This document shows, one piece after another, positions 45,183 to 54,535 of a DNA stretch of 64,000 nucleotides (within the stretch, counting starts at the first letter, position 1; every line of letters starts with the position of its first letter). The stretch is taken from positions 1 to 64,000 of the forward strand of contig NZ_MRDM01000020.1 of NCBI RefSeq assembly GCF_002008165.1, read 5' to 3'. The notes under the pieces were generated by a model. It searched no databases. It saw only the letters and a program-made list of their open reading frames with translations, and had not been told where the DNA came from. This DNA comes from Rhizobium laguerreae. GTDB taxonomy: Bacteria; Pseudomonadota; Alphaproteobacteria; Rhizobiales; Rhizobiaceae. The position numbers and the translations under genes are program-made.

Positions 45183-46199
45183 GTGATCAAAAAGCCGACG
45201 ATGTCCGACATCGCTGCCGCCTGCGGCGTCTCGCAGGCGACCGTGTCGCTTGTGCTCAACAATGCTCCGGGAACGCGCATATCGCCGGCAACGCGTGAGG
45301 CTGTTCTAAGTGCGGCGGCCAGGATGGGTTACAGGACGCAAGCTCGGCGCATCGACAGGCGTCCGCTGATTGCCATGCTCATCAACGAGGTGACAAGTTC
45401 GCCCCATGTCGCCGGCTTGATCGACGGAGCCGGAGAGGCGGCGAACGAGCTGGGCTATCTGCTCTCGGTGATGCCGACCGACGCCGACGAGGAGGCAGAG
45501 CAGGCAGCTCTGAGCCATCTCGCGACGCTGCCCGCGGCCGGCGTCATCTATGCGCGGCTGATCACGCAGCAAGTGACGCTTGCTCCGCAGCTCGCGGAAT
45601 GGCCGACCGTACTTTTGAACTGCTATACGGTCGACAAGCCCCTGCCGAGCGTGGTGCCCGGAGACCTGTCGGCTGTCATGAAGGCAACGCTGTCGCTGAT
45701 CGATGCCGGGCATACGCGCATTGCTTATATCGGTGGGGAGGACGCGATCGAAGCTTCTCGCGAGCGCATCAAGGGTTATCGCCGAGCGTTGACAATGCGC
45801 GACATTCCTGTCGACAACCATCTCATCATCAAGGGGCGTTGGACGATTCAGGGAGGCTATGCAGCCTTCAAGCGCCTGCAAGCGCTCGATGACCAGCCCA
45901 CGGCAATATGCTGTTTCTGCGACCGCATCGCCATGGGTGTCTATGAAGCCGCAAAGGAAGCCGGCCTGTCTATCCCGCGCGACCTTTCGGTCATCGGTTT
46001 CGACAATGAATCCTATTCCGGCGATATGCTGCCGCCGCTCACGACGATGCAACTGCCCCATGCCGACATGGCGCGCTATGCCGTCGAGAAACTTGCCGAG
46101 ATGATCGCCGCGCCGCGGATGCGGCATGACAATCACAAGGTCAAGCTGGAGTGCGAAATGATCGTGCGCCAGTCGGTCGCGCCAATAGACGCCGTATAG
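45183..46199 (+). CDS. LacI-family transcriptional regulator of the GH2/ABC operon
   Basis: 338 residues. The N-terminal LacI helix-turn-helix reads TMSDIAAACGVSQATVSLVL with the hinge NNAPGTRISPATREAVLSAA. From residue 60 a periplasmic-binding-protein-like sensor domain follows (LIAMLINEVTSSPHVAGLID, TRIAYIGGED, LSVIGFDNESYSGDML). It is divergent from the ABC/GH2 operon and probably represses it until the imported sugar binds. GTG 45183 was chosen because AAGGGG lies just upstream; a TTG five codons earlier is in frame. Confidence 0.9.
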   Translation: MIKKPTMSDIAAACGVSQATVSLVLNNAPGTRISPATREAVLSAAARMGYRTQARRIDRRPLIAMLINEVTSSPHVAGLIDGAGEAANELGYLLSVMPTDADEEAEQAALSHLATLPAAGVIYARLITQQVTLAPQLAEWPTVLLNCYTVDKPLPSVVPGDLSAVMKATLSLIDAGHTRIAYIGGEDAIEASRERIKGYRRALTMRDIPVDNHLIIKGRWTIQGGYAAFKRLQALDDQPTAICCFCDRIAMGVYEAAKEAGLSIPRDLSVIGFDNESYSGDMLPPLTTMQLPHADMARYAVEKLAEMIAAPRMRHDNHKVKLECEMIVRQSVAPIDAV

Positions 46200-46356
46200 G
46201 CCGGATGCCAGGGTGGATTCGCCGGTTGTCCACAAGTGCTTCCTCGGATGACCGGCCCAAGGGCGAAACTCTGTCGCAGTGCCGGTGCATATGGTTGTAT
46301 GCGCGCCCGGGCTGACGCCGACTGCTGGAGAGGGCCGACTGCTCAGCTTCGACAGT

Positions 46357-47403
46357 TTAAGCACTCGCTCGCAGGATATACGTCCAACTCGTGTGGAACG
46401 CCCTGGGCGGCTGACGCTCGCTTGTCGCGATGCTGTCTATGAGATAGCGCCCCGCTTCCTCCAACGATCCCCATTCCGGACCGATCGTGGTGAGGCGCGG
46501 CTCGCAATAGAAGCCCTCCTCCGCATTGCCACATCCCACGACGGCAATCTCCCGGGGCACCGCGATACCCAGGCGGGAAAACTCCTCGATCACCGTCACG
46601 GCAGTATAGTCCGACTCGACAAAAACCGCGGTTGGGCGTGGCTCGAGAGCCACGATCTTGCGCGCGCAGTCGGCGGCTAACGATCTTTCGCTGGCCCCCA
46701 CCATCGTGTCGATGACGACATCACCCTTGAGCCGCCTCCGGCGGTCCATGATGGCCTGAAGACGGTGATTGGGACTAAGGCCGGTATTTTGAACATAGGC
46801 AAATATTCGGTGCCCTTTCGAAATAAGATCCTCGAATGCTGTTTCGAGTGCCGCCACGAGGCCGTTGTTCAGCACGCTAAATCGCATTGATCGGGCCGTC
46901 GGGTGTATGATGAGACAATCTTTGCCCATGCCGGCGAAAACTCCGTCGACCTGTTCTTCGCTCAGATATTCAACGTCAGCGACTACACCATCGGCCAAGC
47001 CGGCTTCCACTTCCGCAAGGACTTTCTGCAGCTCAGCGATGTTCGATGCCGTTGACACGATTGGCAGCAAACCACGTTCTACGGCAGCCTGGCCCAGATC
47101 CTGCACCATCTTATCGGCGTAAGGGATGCCAAGTTTCGGCAGAATGATGCACAGGCGCTCGCTCTTCTGGCGGCGCAAATGACGCGCAGTCTTGTTTGGC
47201 ACATATCCAAGCGCCTCAACCGCTGCTCGGATACGCTCCCGGGCCTCGGGGCCGACACGCTTCAGATGTTCGGCCCTGTCACTGAAGTAAAAGGAAACGG
47301 CAGCTGTAGAAACGCTTGCATGGCGCGCGACGTCAGCGACCGTCACGTTCCTCTCGTTGGACACCGGCTGCAACGGCCGCGCCTGTTTCCCGTGTTCATT
47401 CAT
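46357..47403 (-). CDS. LacI-family transcriptional regulator of the sulfatase operon
   Basis: 348 residues. The helix-turn-helix at about 20-40 reads TVADVARHASVSTAAVSFYF, followed by the hinge region GPEARERIRAAVEALGYVPN and a sugar-sensing domain (LCIILPKLGIPYADKMVQDL, IAVVGCGNAEEGFYCEPRLT). It is the last gene of the leftward operon with the importer and sulfatase, coupled by an ATGA overlap, so it probably regulates its own operon. The palindrome at 51756-51771 in front of the operon's binding-protein gene is the likely target. Confidence 0.9.
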   Translation of the reverse strand: MNEHGKQARPLQPVSNERNVTVADVARHASVSTAAVSFYFSDRAEHLKRVGPEARERIRAAVEALGYVPNKTARHLRRQKSERLCIILPKLGIPYADKMVQDLGQAAVERGLLPIVSTASNIAELQKVLAEVEAGLADGVVADVEYLSEEQVDGVFAGMGKDCLIIHPTARSMRFSVLNNGLVAALETAFEDLISKGHRIFAYVQNTGLSPNHRLQAIMDRRRRLKGDVVIDTMVGASERSLAADCARKIVALEPRPTAVFVESDYTAVTVIEEFSRLGIAVPREIAVVGCGNAEEGFYCEPRLTTIGPEWGSLEEAGRYLIDSIATSERQPPRAFHTSWTYILRASA

Positions 47404-48683
47404 ATCGGCGTTATCGTCGGTAGAGGTTCACCTGCGTCGGCGATCCGGCGTAGGAGTTCTGTTCGCAGGCTCTCGCGAACGTCCTCGAATTCGCCGTGCC
47501 TGCAAAGATTATCCAGCTCATACGGATCCTTTTCGAGGTCGTAAAGATGGGTCTCGACATAAGCGGAACCGTTCATGTCGTCCCAGCCACTTAGTTCCGG
47601 TCCACCCACCTCATATTTCCAGCGCCTGGTCCTCAAGGCTCGTCCGACATGGCTCTCGCTTATTTGCACGAAAATACTCTCGTTCTCCAACGGCGAATTT
47701 CGGAATATCGACCGTCCTTGCATCTCGTCCGGCACCGGCAGCCCGGCGGCCGCGAGCAAGGTTGGGGGCAGATCGATAAGACTTGCCAACCCGTCGTAGG
47801 GGCCGCGGTTCATAAATCCGGGCCCATGAAAAAACGTCGGAACCCTGATCGATGCCTCGTGGCATGACCGTTTGTATTCCTTGTTTCTCGTCTTGAAATG
47901 GCAGCCGTGGTCCGAGGTAAATAGAATCACAGTGTTGTCGAGCTGCGTGAGACTGATCAACGTATCGACGAGCCGCCCCAGCGCTTCGTCAAGCCGCTGT
48001 ACCATTCCCATGTAGCCGGGATAATGCTCTGAGGACGATCCGCCAAGCATGGCCAGATCCGGAGGCAATTCCATTTTCTCTCGGATACGCTCCTCGTAGC
48101 CAACCGGAGCTGGATAATCGTCAAACTCGTTTTGGTGGTGTGGCTCGATGAACGAGAGAAACAGGAAGTACGGCTTGTCCCGCGGCTGGGCGACATAGCG
48201 GATTGCGGCGTCTGTCAAAGCATCGACCCGATAGCCCGGCAGCTTCACCGCCTCGCCTGCCGCATTAAACATGGTGGTGTCGTAGGCATAGGACGTGAAT
48301 TCCAGGATGTTGGACGCCAACCAGTGTTGATACCCACCCCGCTGCTCCGGCGGCACCGGTTCCCTGGAGGCAAGATGCCACTTGCCGATATAACTCGTCT
48401 CATAGCCGCCCTTGGCGAAATGGTGGGCCAGCGTCTTCTGTTGCGGAGGAAGCGGGATGTCGTTTCGAAAGCAGCCGGTCGTCGTCGGATAGAGCCCGGT
48501 CTGAAGCGCGGACCGAGCCGGACCGCAAACCGGCTGGCAGGTAAAGGAATTGGGAACAAACATGCCTGCTTGGGCCAAGCGGTCGAAATTCGGCGTAAGC
48601 CTGAGTGGATGACCGTGAAGTCCAACGGTGTCCCAGCGCTGCTGGTCCGTGAAGAATACGATGACATTCGGAGAAGAGTTCAT
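47400..48683 (-). CDS. Type I sulfatase (formylglycine-dependent)
   Basis: 427 residues, alkaline-phosphatase superfamily. The metal ligand region VIVFFTDQQRWDT is at the N-terminus (D13). The modification motif C-x-P-x-R is present as CGPAR with Cys53 in CQPVCGPARSALQTG. Further metal/substrate residues lie in GKWHLASR and LFTSDHGCHFKTRNKEYKRS. It hydrolyses a sulfate ester; lack of a signal peptide suggests cytoplasmic action on an imported sulfated compound, probably a sugar because of the importer type. Cys53 needs conversion to formylglycine, and the matching enzyme is encoded at 51788-52735. The gene is co-transcribed with importer and LacI genes. Confidence 0.92.
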   Translation of the reverse strand: MNSSPNVIVFFTDQQRWDTVGLHGHPLRLTPNFDRLAQAGMFVPNSFTCQPVCGPARSALQTGLYPTTTGCFRNDIPLPPQQKTLAHHFAKGGYETSYIGKWHLASREPVPPEQRGGYQHWLASNILEFTSYAYDTTMFNAAGEAVKLPGYRVDALTDAAIRYVAQPRDKPYFLFLSFIEPHHQNEFDDYPAPVGYEERIREKMELPPDLAMLGGSSSEHYPGYMGMVQRLDEALGRLVDTLISLTQLDNTVILFTSDHGCHFKTRNKEYKRSCHEASIRVPTFFHGPGFMNRGPYDGLASLIDLPPTLLAAAGLPVPDEMQGRSIFRNSPLENESIFVQISESHVGRALRTRRWKYEVGGPELSGWDDMNGSAYVETHLYDLEKDPYELDNLCRHGEFEDVRESLRTELLRRIADAGEPLPTITPI

Positions 48684-48699
48684 GGTGGTCCTCGTTCGA

Positions 48700-49536
48700 C
48701 TATTTCATCCCGGACATCATCACCGACTGGACGAAATAACGCTGCATAAACACGAACAGCAGAAGGCTCGGGACGAAGAGAATGACCCCGCCCGTTGCAG
48801 TCAGATTCCACTGTGTAAAGAATTCGGAATTGAACAGAGTGAGCCCTGTGGTGATTGGCCGCATTTCGACCGAGCTGACGACGACCAGCGGCCAGAGAAA
48901 CTCGTTGAACTGAAAGACGAATGTGAGAAGCCCGAGCGTGGCCATTGGGGGCCCAAGCTGCGGAAGGACGATTGCACGATAGATCCGCCACTCCGACGCT
49001 CCATCCACCCTTGCCGCATCGAGAAGCTCCGAAGGGACTGGCCGGATGAACTGGCGCATCATGAAGATGCCATAGGCGCTCATCGCAAACGGCATGATCA
49101 GCCCCTGATAGGTGTTGAGCCAGCCGAGCTCGGCCGTGAGAATATAAAGCGGGATCATTCTGATGAAGAAGGGCAGCATCAGGGTCGATAGCAAGGCGAC
49201 AAACATGAAGCGCCGGCCCGGGAATTCAAGCTTGGCAAACACGTATCCGATCAGGGGATCGAACAGGAGGTGGAGTATGGTTATGCCTCCGGCGATCACG
49301 AAGCTATTGACGATGAAGCGGGCAAAGGGAGCTTTGTCCCAAATGGTGATGTAGTTCGAGAATTGCAGTTCCGAGGGAATGATGACGGGCACGCCACTGA
49401 ACAGATCGGCATCGCTCTGCAGTGACAACGACACCATGTAGAAGAAAGGAAAAAGCGCCAGGATCACGAAGAATGCGAGCACAAGATAGGTGATCAGAGA
49501 CGCCGCGACCGGGCGCTGGTTTGCCACACCTGCCAT
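48700..49536 (-). CDS. ABC transporter permease of the sulfatase operon (MalG-like)
   Basis: 278 residues, six membrane segments, EAA-type loop ELLDAARVDGASEWRIYRAI. It pairs with the permease encoded just upstream, sharing one base (TGATG). The binding protein of the pair is at 50451-51683. No ATPase gene is present in this operon. Confidence 0.9.
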   Translation of the reverse strand: MAGVANQRPVAASLITYLVLAFFVILALFPFFYMVSLSLQSDADLFSGVPVIIPSELQFSNYITIWDKAPFARFIVNSFVIAGGITILHLLFDPLIGYVFAKLEFPGRRFMFVALLSTLMLPFFIRMIPLYILTAELGWLNTYQGLIMPFAMSAYGIFMMRQFIRPVPSELLDAARVDGASEWRIYRAIVLPQLGPPMATLGLLTFVFQFNEFLWPLVVVSSVEMRPITTGLTLFNSEFFTQWNLTATGGVILFVPSLLLFVFMQRYFVQSVMMSGMK

Positions 49537-50423
49537 CAGTAAGAGATCTCCCGGTTCAGAAAGCGGAACTGCAAGGCAGTGACGATCAGGATGACGATCA
49601 ACATCAGAAATGACAGCGCCGATGCATAACCGATGTTGAGTTCGACAAAAGCCGTTTCGTAGACATGCAGGGCATACAATCTTGTCGCTTCAGCAGGGCC
49701 GCCTCCCGTCAAGAGATATGGGGCCGAAAGGTCCTGGAGGTGGGCGATCATGCTGATGACGGCGAGAAAGAGCGTCGTAGGCGTCAACAGCGGAACGGTA
49801 ATCCGGAAAAACTTCTGCCTGGCCGATGCCCCATCGACGTCAGCCGCCTCGTAAAGATCCTTGGGAATCGATTGGATCGCCGCAATGTAGATCAGCATTG
49901 CATATCCGATATCCTTCCATACCGTGACTGCGATGATGGTTGGCAAGGCGGTCGACGGTGTGCTCAGCCAGTTCTGCATCGGCAGCCCCAGGGAGGCCAA
50001 CACTGCATTCAACATGCCGGTGTATGGGTCGAGAATGCTTTTCCACATCAGCGCAACGATGACGAAGGAAATGATGTAGGGGAAAAAGATGATCGCCCGG
50101 ATCGTCGTTGCAGCCTTGACGGGCCCGACGAGGATGGCGGCCAGGCAAAGGGCAGGCAGCAGAGTCCCGATCGTTCCGCAGATTGCGAAGACAGCGGTCC
50201 GGATGAAGGCATCGCGAACTCTCTCATCCGTCAGCGCCTGCATATAGTTGTCAAATCCGGCAAATTCGGAATCACCGATCAGCGGCTGCCCGCGAAAGAA
50301 GCTGGCCCAAAGTTCGACGGCAATCGGGTAGAAGAAGTAGACGGTGAAATAGAGGATCGCCGGCGACAGTACGATGTAGGCAAACGTTGCCTGACGGCCT
50401 TGGTGGCTGTTCAAGAACTTCAT
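49536..50423 (-). CDS. ABC transporter permease of the sulfatase operon (MalF-like)
   Basis: 295 residues, six membrane segments, EAA loop DLYEAADVDGASARQKFFRI. It forms the channel of a CUT1-type sugar importer with the 48700-49536 permease. It follows the binding-protein gene by 27 bases. Confidence 0.9.
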   Translation of the reverse strand: MKFLNSHQGRQATFAYIVLSPAILYFTVYFFYPIAVELWASFFRGQPLIGDSEFAGFDNYMQALTDERVRDAFIRTAVFAICGTIGTLLPALCLAAILVGPVKAATTIRAIIFFPYIISFVIVALMWKSILDPYTGMLNAVLASLGLPMQNWLSTPSTALPTIIAVTVWKDIGYAMLIYIAAIQSIPKDLYEAADVDGASARQKFFRITVPLLTPTTLFLAVISMIAHLQDLSAPYLLTGGGPAEATRLYALHVYETAFVELNIGYASALSFLMLIVILIVTALQFRFLNREISY

Positions 50424-50450
50424 GCCGGCGATCTCCGGTTCTAGTTTTCG

Positions 50451-51683
50451 TCACTTTTTCTGAAGCTCTGCGTTTGCCTTCGCAGCGTAGTCCGACAGCA
50501 CTGCCTGGGCGGGTTTGTTGTTATAGAGAATGTCCTGAACAGCGGCTTTGAAAAGGTCCTGAACAGTCGCATTCTTGCCCGTCAGGGAGAGTTCTGCCGA
50601 CGAGTCCACTGCGTATGGAAGGCACTGACTGAATTTCCCAAGCACCGGATCAGATTTGACCTTTGGATCGGCAGCCCAGGATTTGCGCGGCATCGTCATG
50701 CCATTTGGTATCGAGGCAGCGAGTTCGGCGTCGAGCGAGACGAAGCGCTTCAACAGATCCCACGCTTCCGCCGGATGCTTGGCATCCTTCGGAATGAAGA
50801 GGCTGACGCCTCCGGACATCGTTGCCTGATCCTTCTCTGTCAGCGAAGGCGCAACATCCCAATGCAGTTTCGGATTGCCTGTTTTGATGGGTCCGACATC
50901 CCATGGTCCTGTCAGGATCATGGCTGCCCGTCCAGCCGTGAATAGTTTTTGCGGGCCCTCGTAATCGGCGCCGGCGACAGGAAGGGTTGCGGCCTTATCC
51001 TTGTGGATCAGATCCGCGACGAACTGGAGCGCTTGCGCGGCTTCAGGGCTGTCGAACGTCACTTTATTGGAGGCTTTGTCGTAAAACTTGCCGCCATTTT
51101 GATAGATCCACGGCGTGAAATAGGCGGCCACCTGGTTGGGAGCAAAGCCAAATCTTCCGGTTTTCGTTACGGCGATGGCAGCGTTGCGGAACTCTTCCCA
51201 ATTGGCAGGTGGCTTTTCAAAACCTGCCGCTTTCAGCAGATCGACGTTATAAACCAGCGTCGCGCATGTCAGGTGTAATTGGACGCCGTAGTACTTTCCG
51301 TCGATGGTATTTCTCGCCACCGAAAAGTCCTGCCAGTCATCAGGATAACCCATCCCCTTTCCGTCTTTAGCGACGAAGTCGTTGAGGGTGGTTATCTTTC
51401 CTTGCAACGCGAATTCCGGCACCCAGCCACCAGGTTCGGCAACAAGATCCGGCGCATTGCCAACAGACAGGTCGGCCACCAGCTTCGTGCGCAGATCCGG
51501 CCATTGAAAACGGCCCCACTCCACGGTCCAGCCGGGATGATCCGTTTCGAACTGTTTGATGACGTCGGCATAAGCTTGGTAAGCGTGGCCGGCGTTCCAA
51601 TAGATTTTTAGGGTTTCGGCCTTTGCTGGTGCGCAAAGCGCGAGGCCAAGCGCGGTAACGGCTATGCGATTGACGAGTTTCAT
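50451..51683 (-). CDS. Substrate-binding protein of the sulfatase-linked ABC importer
   Basis: 410 residues. Signal peptide 1-22 (MKLVNRIAVTALGLALCAPA-KA), then a family-1 sugar-binding fold (VEWGRFQWPDLRTKLVADLS, GNAPDLVAEPGGWVPEFA, RAAMILTGPWDVGPI). The partner sulfatase suggests a sulfated mono- or oligosaccharide as ligand. It is the first gene of the importer-sulfatase-LacI run. The intergenic palindrome at 51756-51771 gives it its own probable promoter, separate from the formylglycine-generating-enzyme gene upstream. Confidence 0.9.
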   Translation of the reverse strand: MKLVNRIAVTALGLALCAPAKAETLKIYWNAGHAYQAYADVIKQFETDHPGWTVEWGRFQWPDLRTKLVADLSVGNAPDLVAEPGGWVPEFALQGKITTLNDFVAKDGKGMGYPDDWQDFSVARNTIDGKYYGVQLHLTCATLVYNVDLLKAAGFEKPPANWEEFRNAAIAVTKTGRFGFAPNQVAAYFTPWIYQNGGKFYDKASNKVTFDSPEAAQALQFVADLIHKDKAATLPVAGADYEGPQKLFTAGRAAMILTGPWDVGPIKTGNPKLHWDVAPSLTEKDQATMSGGVSLFIPKDAKHPAEAWDLLKRFVSLDAELAASIPNGMTMPRKSWAADPKVKSDPVLGKFSQCLPYAVDSSAELSLTGKNATVQDLFKAAVQDILYNNKPAQAVLSDYAAKANAELQKK

Positions 51684-51755
51684 CTGTCTCCTCCTAGCGC
51701 AATGCTGGCCGTAAGTCGCAGGACGCCCCTCCTCAAGAACGTCCTGCAGCCAGTC

Positions 51756-51771
51756 AGTTAATGGATTAACT
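51756..51771. promoter_or_regulatory. Candidate LacI-type operator in front of the sulfatase-importer genes
   Basis: AGTTAATGGATTAACT is a 16-base inverted repeat with 7-bp perfect arms and a 2-base centre, 73 bases before the binding-protein start and 17 bases after the formylglycine-generating-enzyme stop. It has the size and symmetry of LacI-family operators and lies at the head of an operon that ends in a LacI gene. Confidence 0.55.
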
Positions 51772-51787
51772 TAACATGTCCGAACTG

Positions 51788-52735
51788 TCAATCTGCCGAC
51801 GCGTTGATGTCGAAAGCAATGCGAAAGCCTATGTGGCCCGTTGTGGAGTCCCCTGTGCTGCCCATTCGAGCGGCGATGCGATACCGATGGCAATAAGACG
51901 CGTGACAAAGGTAAGAGCCGCCTTTCAGAACTCTTTTGCCTTCCTCTTTGGATGCCGAATTGGTTGAAGTTGCCGCCCTTCGCAGAGAACGGACGCGGAA
52001 TGGATCGGCGGTCCATTCCCAACAGTTTCCGGCCATGTTGTAGAGGCCATATCCGTTGGGCTCGAAGGAGAGTACCGGCGCCAGGCCGGCATATCCGTCC
52101 ACCGCGGTATCAAAGTCGGGAAAACGTCCTTGCCATATGTTGCAGGGGGTGAACGTCTCGGTCGGCTGTTTATCGCCCCATGGGTAAACAGGCTGGTCGA
52201 GGCCACCGCGTGCGGCGTGTTCCCACTCAGCTTCGCTCGGCAATCGTCCGCCCGCCCAGTGACAATAGTCCGACGCATCCTGCCAGGAGATGTGCACGAC
52301 AGGAAAGTTCCCGAGCTTTTCAAGCGACGAACCAGGACCGCTTGGGTGGGCCCAATTTGCGCCCTCGACCTTCCGCCACCATTCGGCGCCGACTACTCCC
52401 GATGTCGGAACATCTCCATCGAGGAATTTATAGAAAACGTAGGACCAGCCAAGTCGCTCCGCCTCGGTCACATATCCGGTTGCCTCGACAAACCGCCCGA
52501 ATTCTTCGTTGGTGACTGCGCCGACAGAGAGTTCGAACGCGTTTATTCGAACCGACCTGACCGGTCCCTCACCGTCTTGAGGCAACAAAGGCTGGCTTGT
52601 TCCGACCGAAACGCGACCACCTTCAATTCGGGCAGTTTGCAACACCGGGCGGGATGAAGCAGAGTGGATCGAGGCCCGCGGCCCGTGCGGAACTTCCTGT
52701 CCGCCCGTAGATGGAAAACCACAACAACTCGCCAT
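51788..52735 (-). CDS. Formylglycine-generating enzyme (sulfatase-modifying factor)
   Basis: 315 residues. The FGE-sulfatase fold is seen in INAFELSVGAVTNEEFGRFV, PVVHISWQDASDYCHWAGG, RLPSEAEWEHAARGG, NGYGLYNMAGNCWEWTADPF and the C-terminal GGSYLCHASYCHRYR. That last motif carries the active-site pair Cys277 and Cys282, spaced as in characterised FGEs. It oxidises the C-x-P-x-R cysteine of the sulfatase at 47400-48683 to formylglycine, using copper and O2. The ATG at 52735 has GGAGG at a good distance; the longer frame to 52792 was dropped. It is in line with the sulfatase-importer operon, so enzyme and target are encoded together. Confidence 0.93.
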   Translation of the reverse strand: MASCCGFPSTGGQEVPHGPRASIHSASSRPVLQTARIEGGRVSVGTSQPLLPQDGEGPVRSVRINAFELSVGAVTNEEFGRFVEATGYVTEAERLGWSYVFYKFLDGDVPTSGVVGAEWWRKVEGANWAHPSGPGSSLEKLGNFPVVHISWQDASDYCHWAGGRLPSEAEWEHAARGGLDQPVYPWGDKQPTETFTPCNIWQGRFPDFDTAVDGYAGLAPVLSFEPNGYGLYNMAGNCWEWTADPFRVRSLRRAATSTNSASKEEGKRVLKGGSYLCHASYCHRYRIAARMGSTGDSTTGHIGFRIAFDINASAD

Positions 52736-52843
52736 CAGCCCGCCTCCTACAGCTTGCAGATCTAAGCTTACATAAGGGGCTGACGGAATCATAATCCAGC
52801 GGCCCTCGAGCTACCGCGCCGCCTGACTTGGCGTTGGGATATC

Positions 52844-54481
52844 TTAAATGCCGATACGCAGCTTGCGCGCCAGAGCCTGAAGCTCCTTGAACCCTTCATA
52901 GCGCTTGTCATGAATATCAGGGATCGGCCCTTCTGATGGCAGGAATGTCGTTTCGACCGCCGAGAGTGTCGTCATCGCTTCACGCACATCCGCAAACAGC
53001 CCGCCGGCGACCGCGCCCAGGATGGCGGCCCCCAGGAGTACCGGTTCCTCTGCCTTTGTCGCGATGACCGGCTTGCCGCTCGCATCGGCGAGCAGCTGGC
53101 GAACGAAATCGTGCTGGCCGGCGCCACCGCTGATGACGATGTTTTCGATGGTAACGCCCGCATCGGCCTGCGTCTCGATGATCTGCCTGAGGCCGTAGCC
53201 GATACCGCAAAGCCCCGCGACGTAAAGAGAGACCAGGCTGCCTATATCATCCTCCATCCCGAGACCGGCGATGATTGCGCGGGCATGCGGATCGGCAAAG
53301 GGCGCGCGGTTGCCGAGGAACTCGGGAACGACGTGCAATCCGGCCGCAAGCGTGACGGCGTCGGAAGAACGGCCCGCCTTTCGGGCGGCCATATCTGCAA
53401 GCAGAACCGGCAGCGAAACGCCGGCCCTCTTAGAAAGCTCCCTCGCTTCCGCGGCAGCCGGATGGAAGGAGAGCAGCTGGTCGATCGCCGCGCCGGCGGC
53501 ACTCTGACCACCCTCGTTCAGCCATAGTCCCGGCACCATGGCCGAATAATAAGGCCCCCAGACGCCGGGCACGAACGACGGTTCAGCTGTCGATGTCATC
53601 GTGCAGGAGGAAGTGCCGAAAACATAGGCCAGATTGGCTTGTGGACCGGCACCCGTGCCAACGGTTCCGATTCCGCCCGCATGGGCGTCGATCAGTCCGG
53701 CAGCGACAGGCGTTTCCGACTTCAGGCCGAGCTCGCCGGCTGCAGCCGTGGTCAGTCCTCGACCGAGTGCCGAACCGGGCTCGACGATAGCCTGACCGAT
53801 GCGGGCAAACTCTTCGTCGGCAAGCGTGCCGAGGCCGATCTGATGAAAATAATCGCCATCCCAGCGCTTTTCATGGGCGAGATAGGTCCACTTGCAGGTG
53901 ACCGTGCAGGTCGAACGCGACAGATCGCCGGTCGCCCGCCAGGTCAGGAAATCTGCAAGGTCGAAGAATTGCCACGCAGCGTCGAAAACTTCAGGACGAT
54001 TTTCCTTCAGCCAGAGAAGCTTGGGCGTTTCCATCTCAGGCGAGATACGGCCGCCGATGTAACGCAGGACGTCATGACCGAGTGCATTGATACGCTCCGC
54101 CTGCGGGACGGCGCGGTGGTCCATCCATACGATGATGTCCCGGTTCGGATCTTCCGAAGGCCCGACGGGAAGCGGTTTGCCGCCTTCGCCAAGGACGACG
54201 AGCGAACAGGTGGCATCGAACCCGAGCCCCTTGACGGACGCCGGATCGACCCCGGCCGAGGAAACCGCCTCGCGCACTGCCGCGCAAACCGCCGCCCAGA
54301 TCTCGGTGCTCGATTGCTCAACCATGGAACCCGCTTCGTGAAACAAGGTGATATTCCGCTTGGCGGACGCCAGCATCCGGCCGGTCAGGTCGAACAGGCC
54401 GGCGCGGGCGCTGCCGGTGCCGACGTCGACGCCGATGACATATTTGGCATCTGCTTCTGGCGTGCGAGATGTGTCGCTCAT
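52844..54481 (-). CDS. FGGY-family carbohydrate kinase (D-ribulokinase-like)
   Basis: 545 residues. The N-terminal ATPase-fold motif is YVIGVDVGTGSARAGLFDLT, followed by VKGLGFDATCSLVVLG, VWMDHRAVPQAERIN, FDLADFLTWRATG and the C-terminal FGGY region IENIVISGGAGQHDFVRQLL. These blocks follow the FGGY/YDR109C branch, whose members phosphorylate D-ribulose. A cytoplasmic role in pentulose use is likely. The ATG follows AAAGGAGAG. A short-chain dehydrogenase fragment lies just upstream in the same orientation, possibly the remains of a polyol dehydrogenase partner. Confidence 0.88.
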   Translation of the reverse strand: MSDTSRTPEADAKYVIGVDVGTGSARAGLFDLTGRMLASAKRNITLFHEAGSMVEQSSTEIWAAVCAAVREAVSSAGVDPASVKGLGFDATCSLVVLGEGGKPLPVGPSEDPNRDIIVWMDHRAVPQAERINALGHDVLRYIGGRISPEMETPKLLWLKENRPEVFDAAWQFFDLADFLTWRATGDLSRSTCTVTCKWTYLAHEKRWDGDYFHQIGLGTLADEEFARIGQAIVEPGSALGRGLTTAAAGELGLKSETPVAAGLIDAHAGGIGTVGTGAGPQANLAYVFGTSSCTMTSTAEPSFVPGVWGPYYSAMVPGLWLNEGGQSAAGAAIDQLLSFHPAAAEARELSKRAGVSLPVLLADMAARKAGRSSDAVTLAAGLHVVPEFLGNRAPFADPHARAIIAGLGMEDDIGSLVSLYVAGLCGIGYGLRQIIETQADAGVTIENIVISGGAGQHDFVRQLLADASGKPVIATKAEEPVLLGAAILGAVAGGLFADVREAMTTLSAVETTFLPSEGPIPDIHDKRYEGFKELQALARKLRIGI

Positions 54482-54535
54482 GGTCTCTCCTTTGAAATCG
54501 GCAAGGATCAGGCTAGCTGCAGTCTGGGCTGGTGT

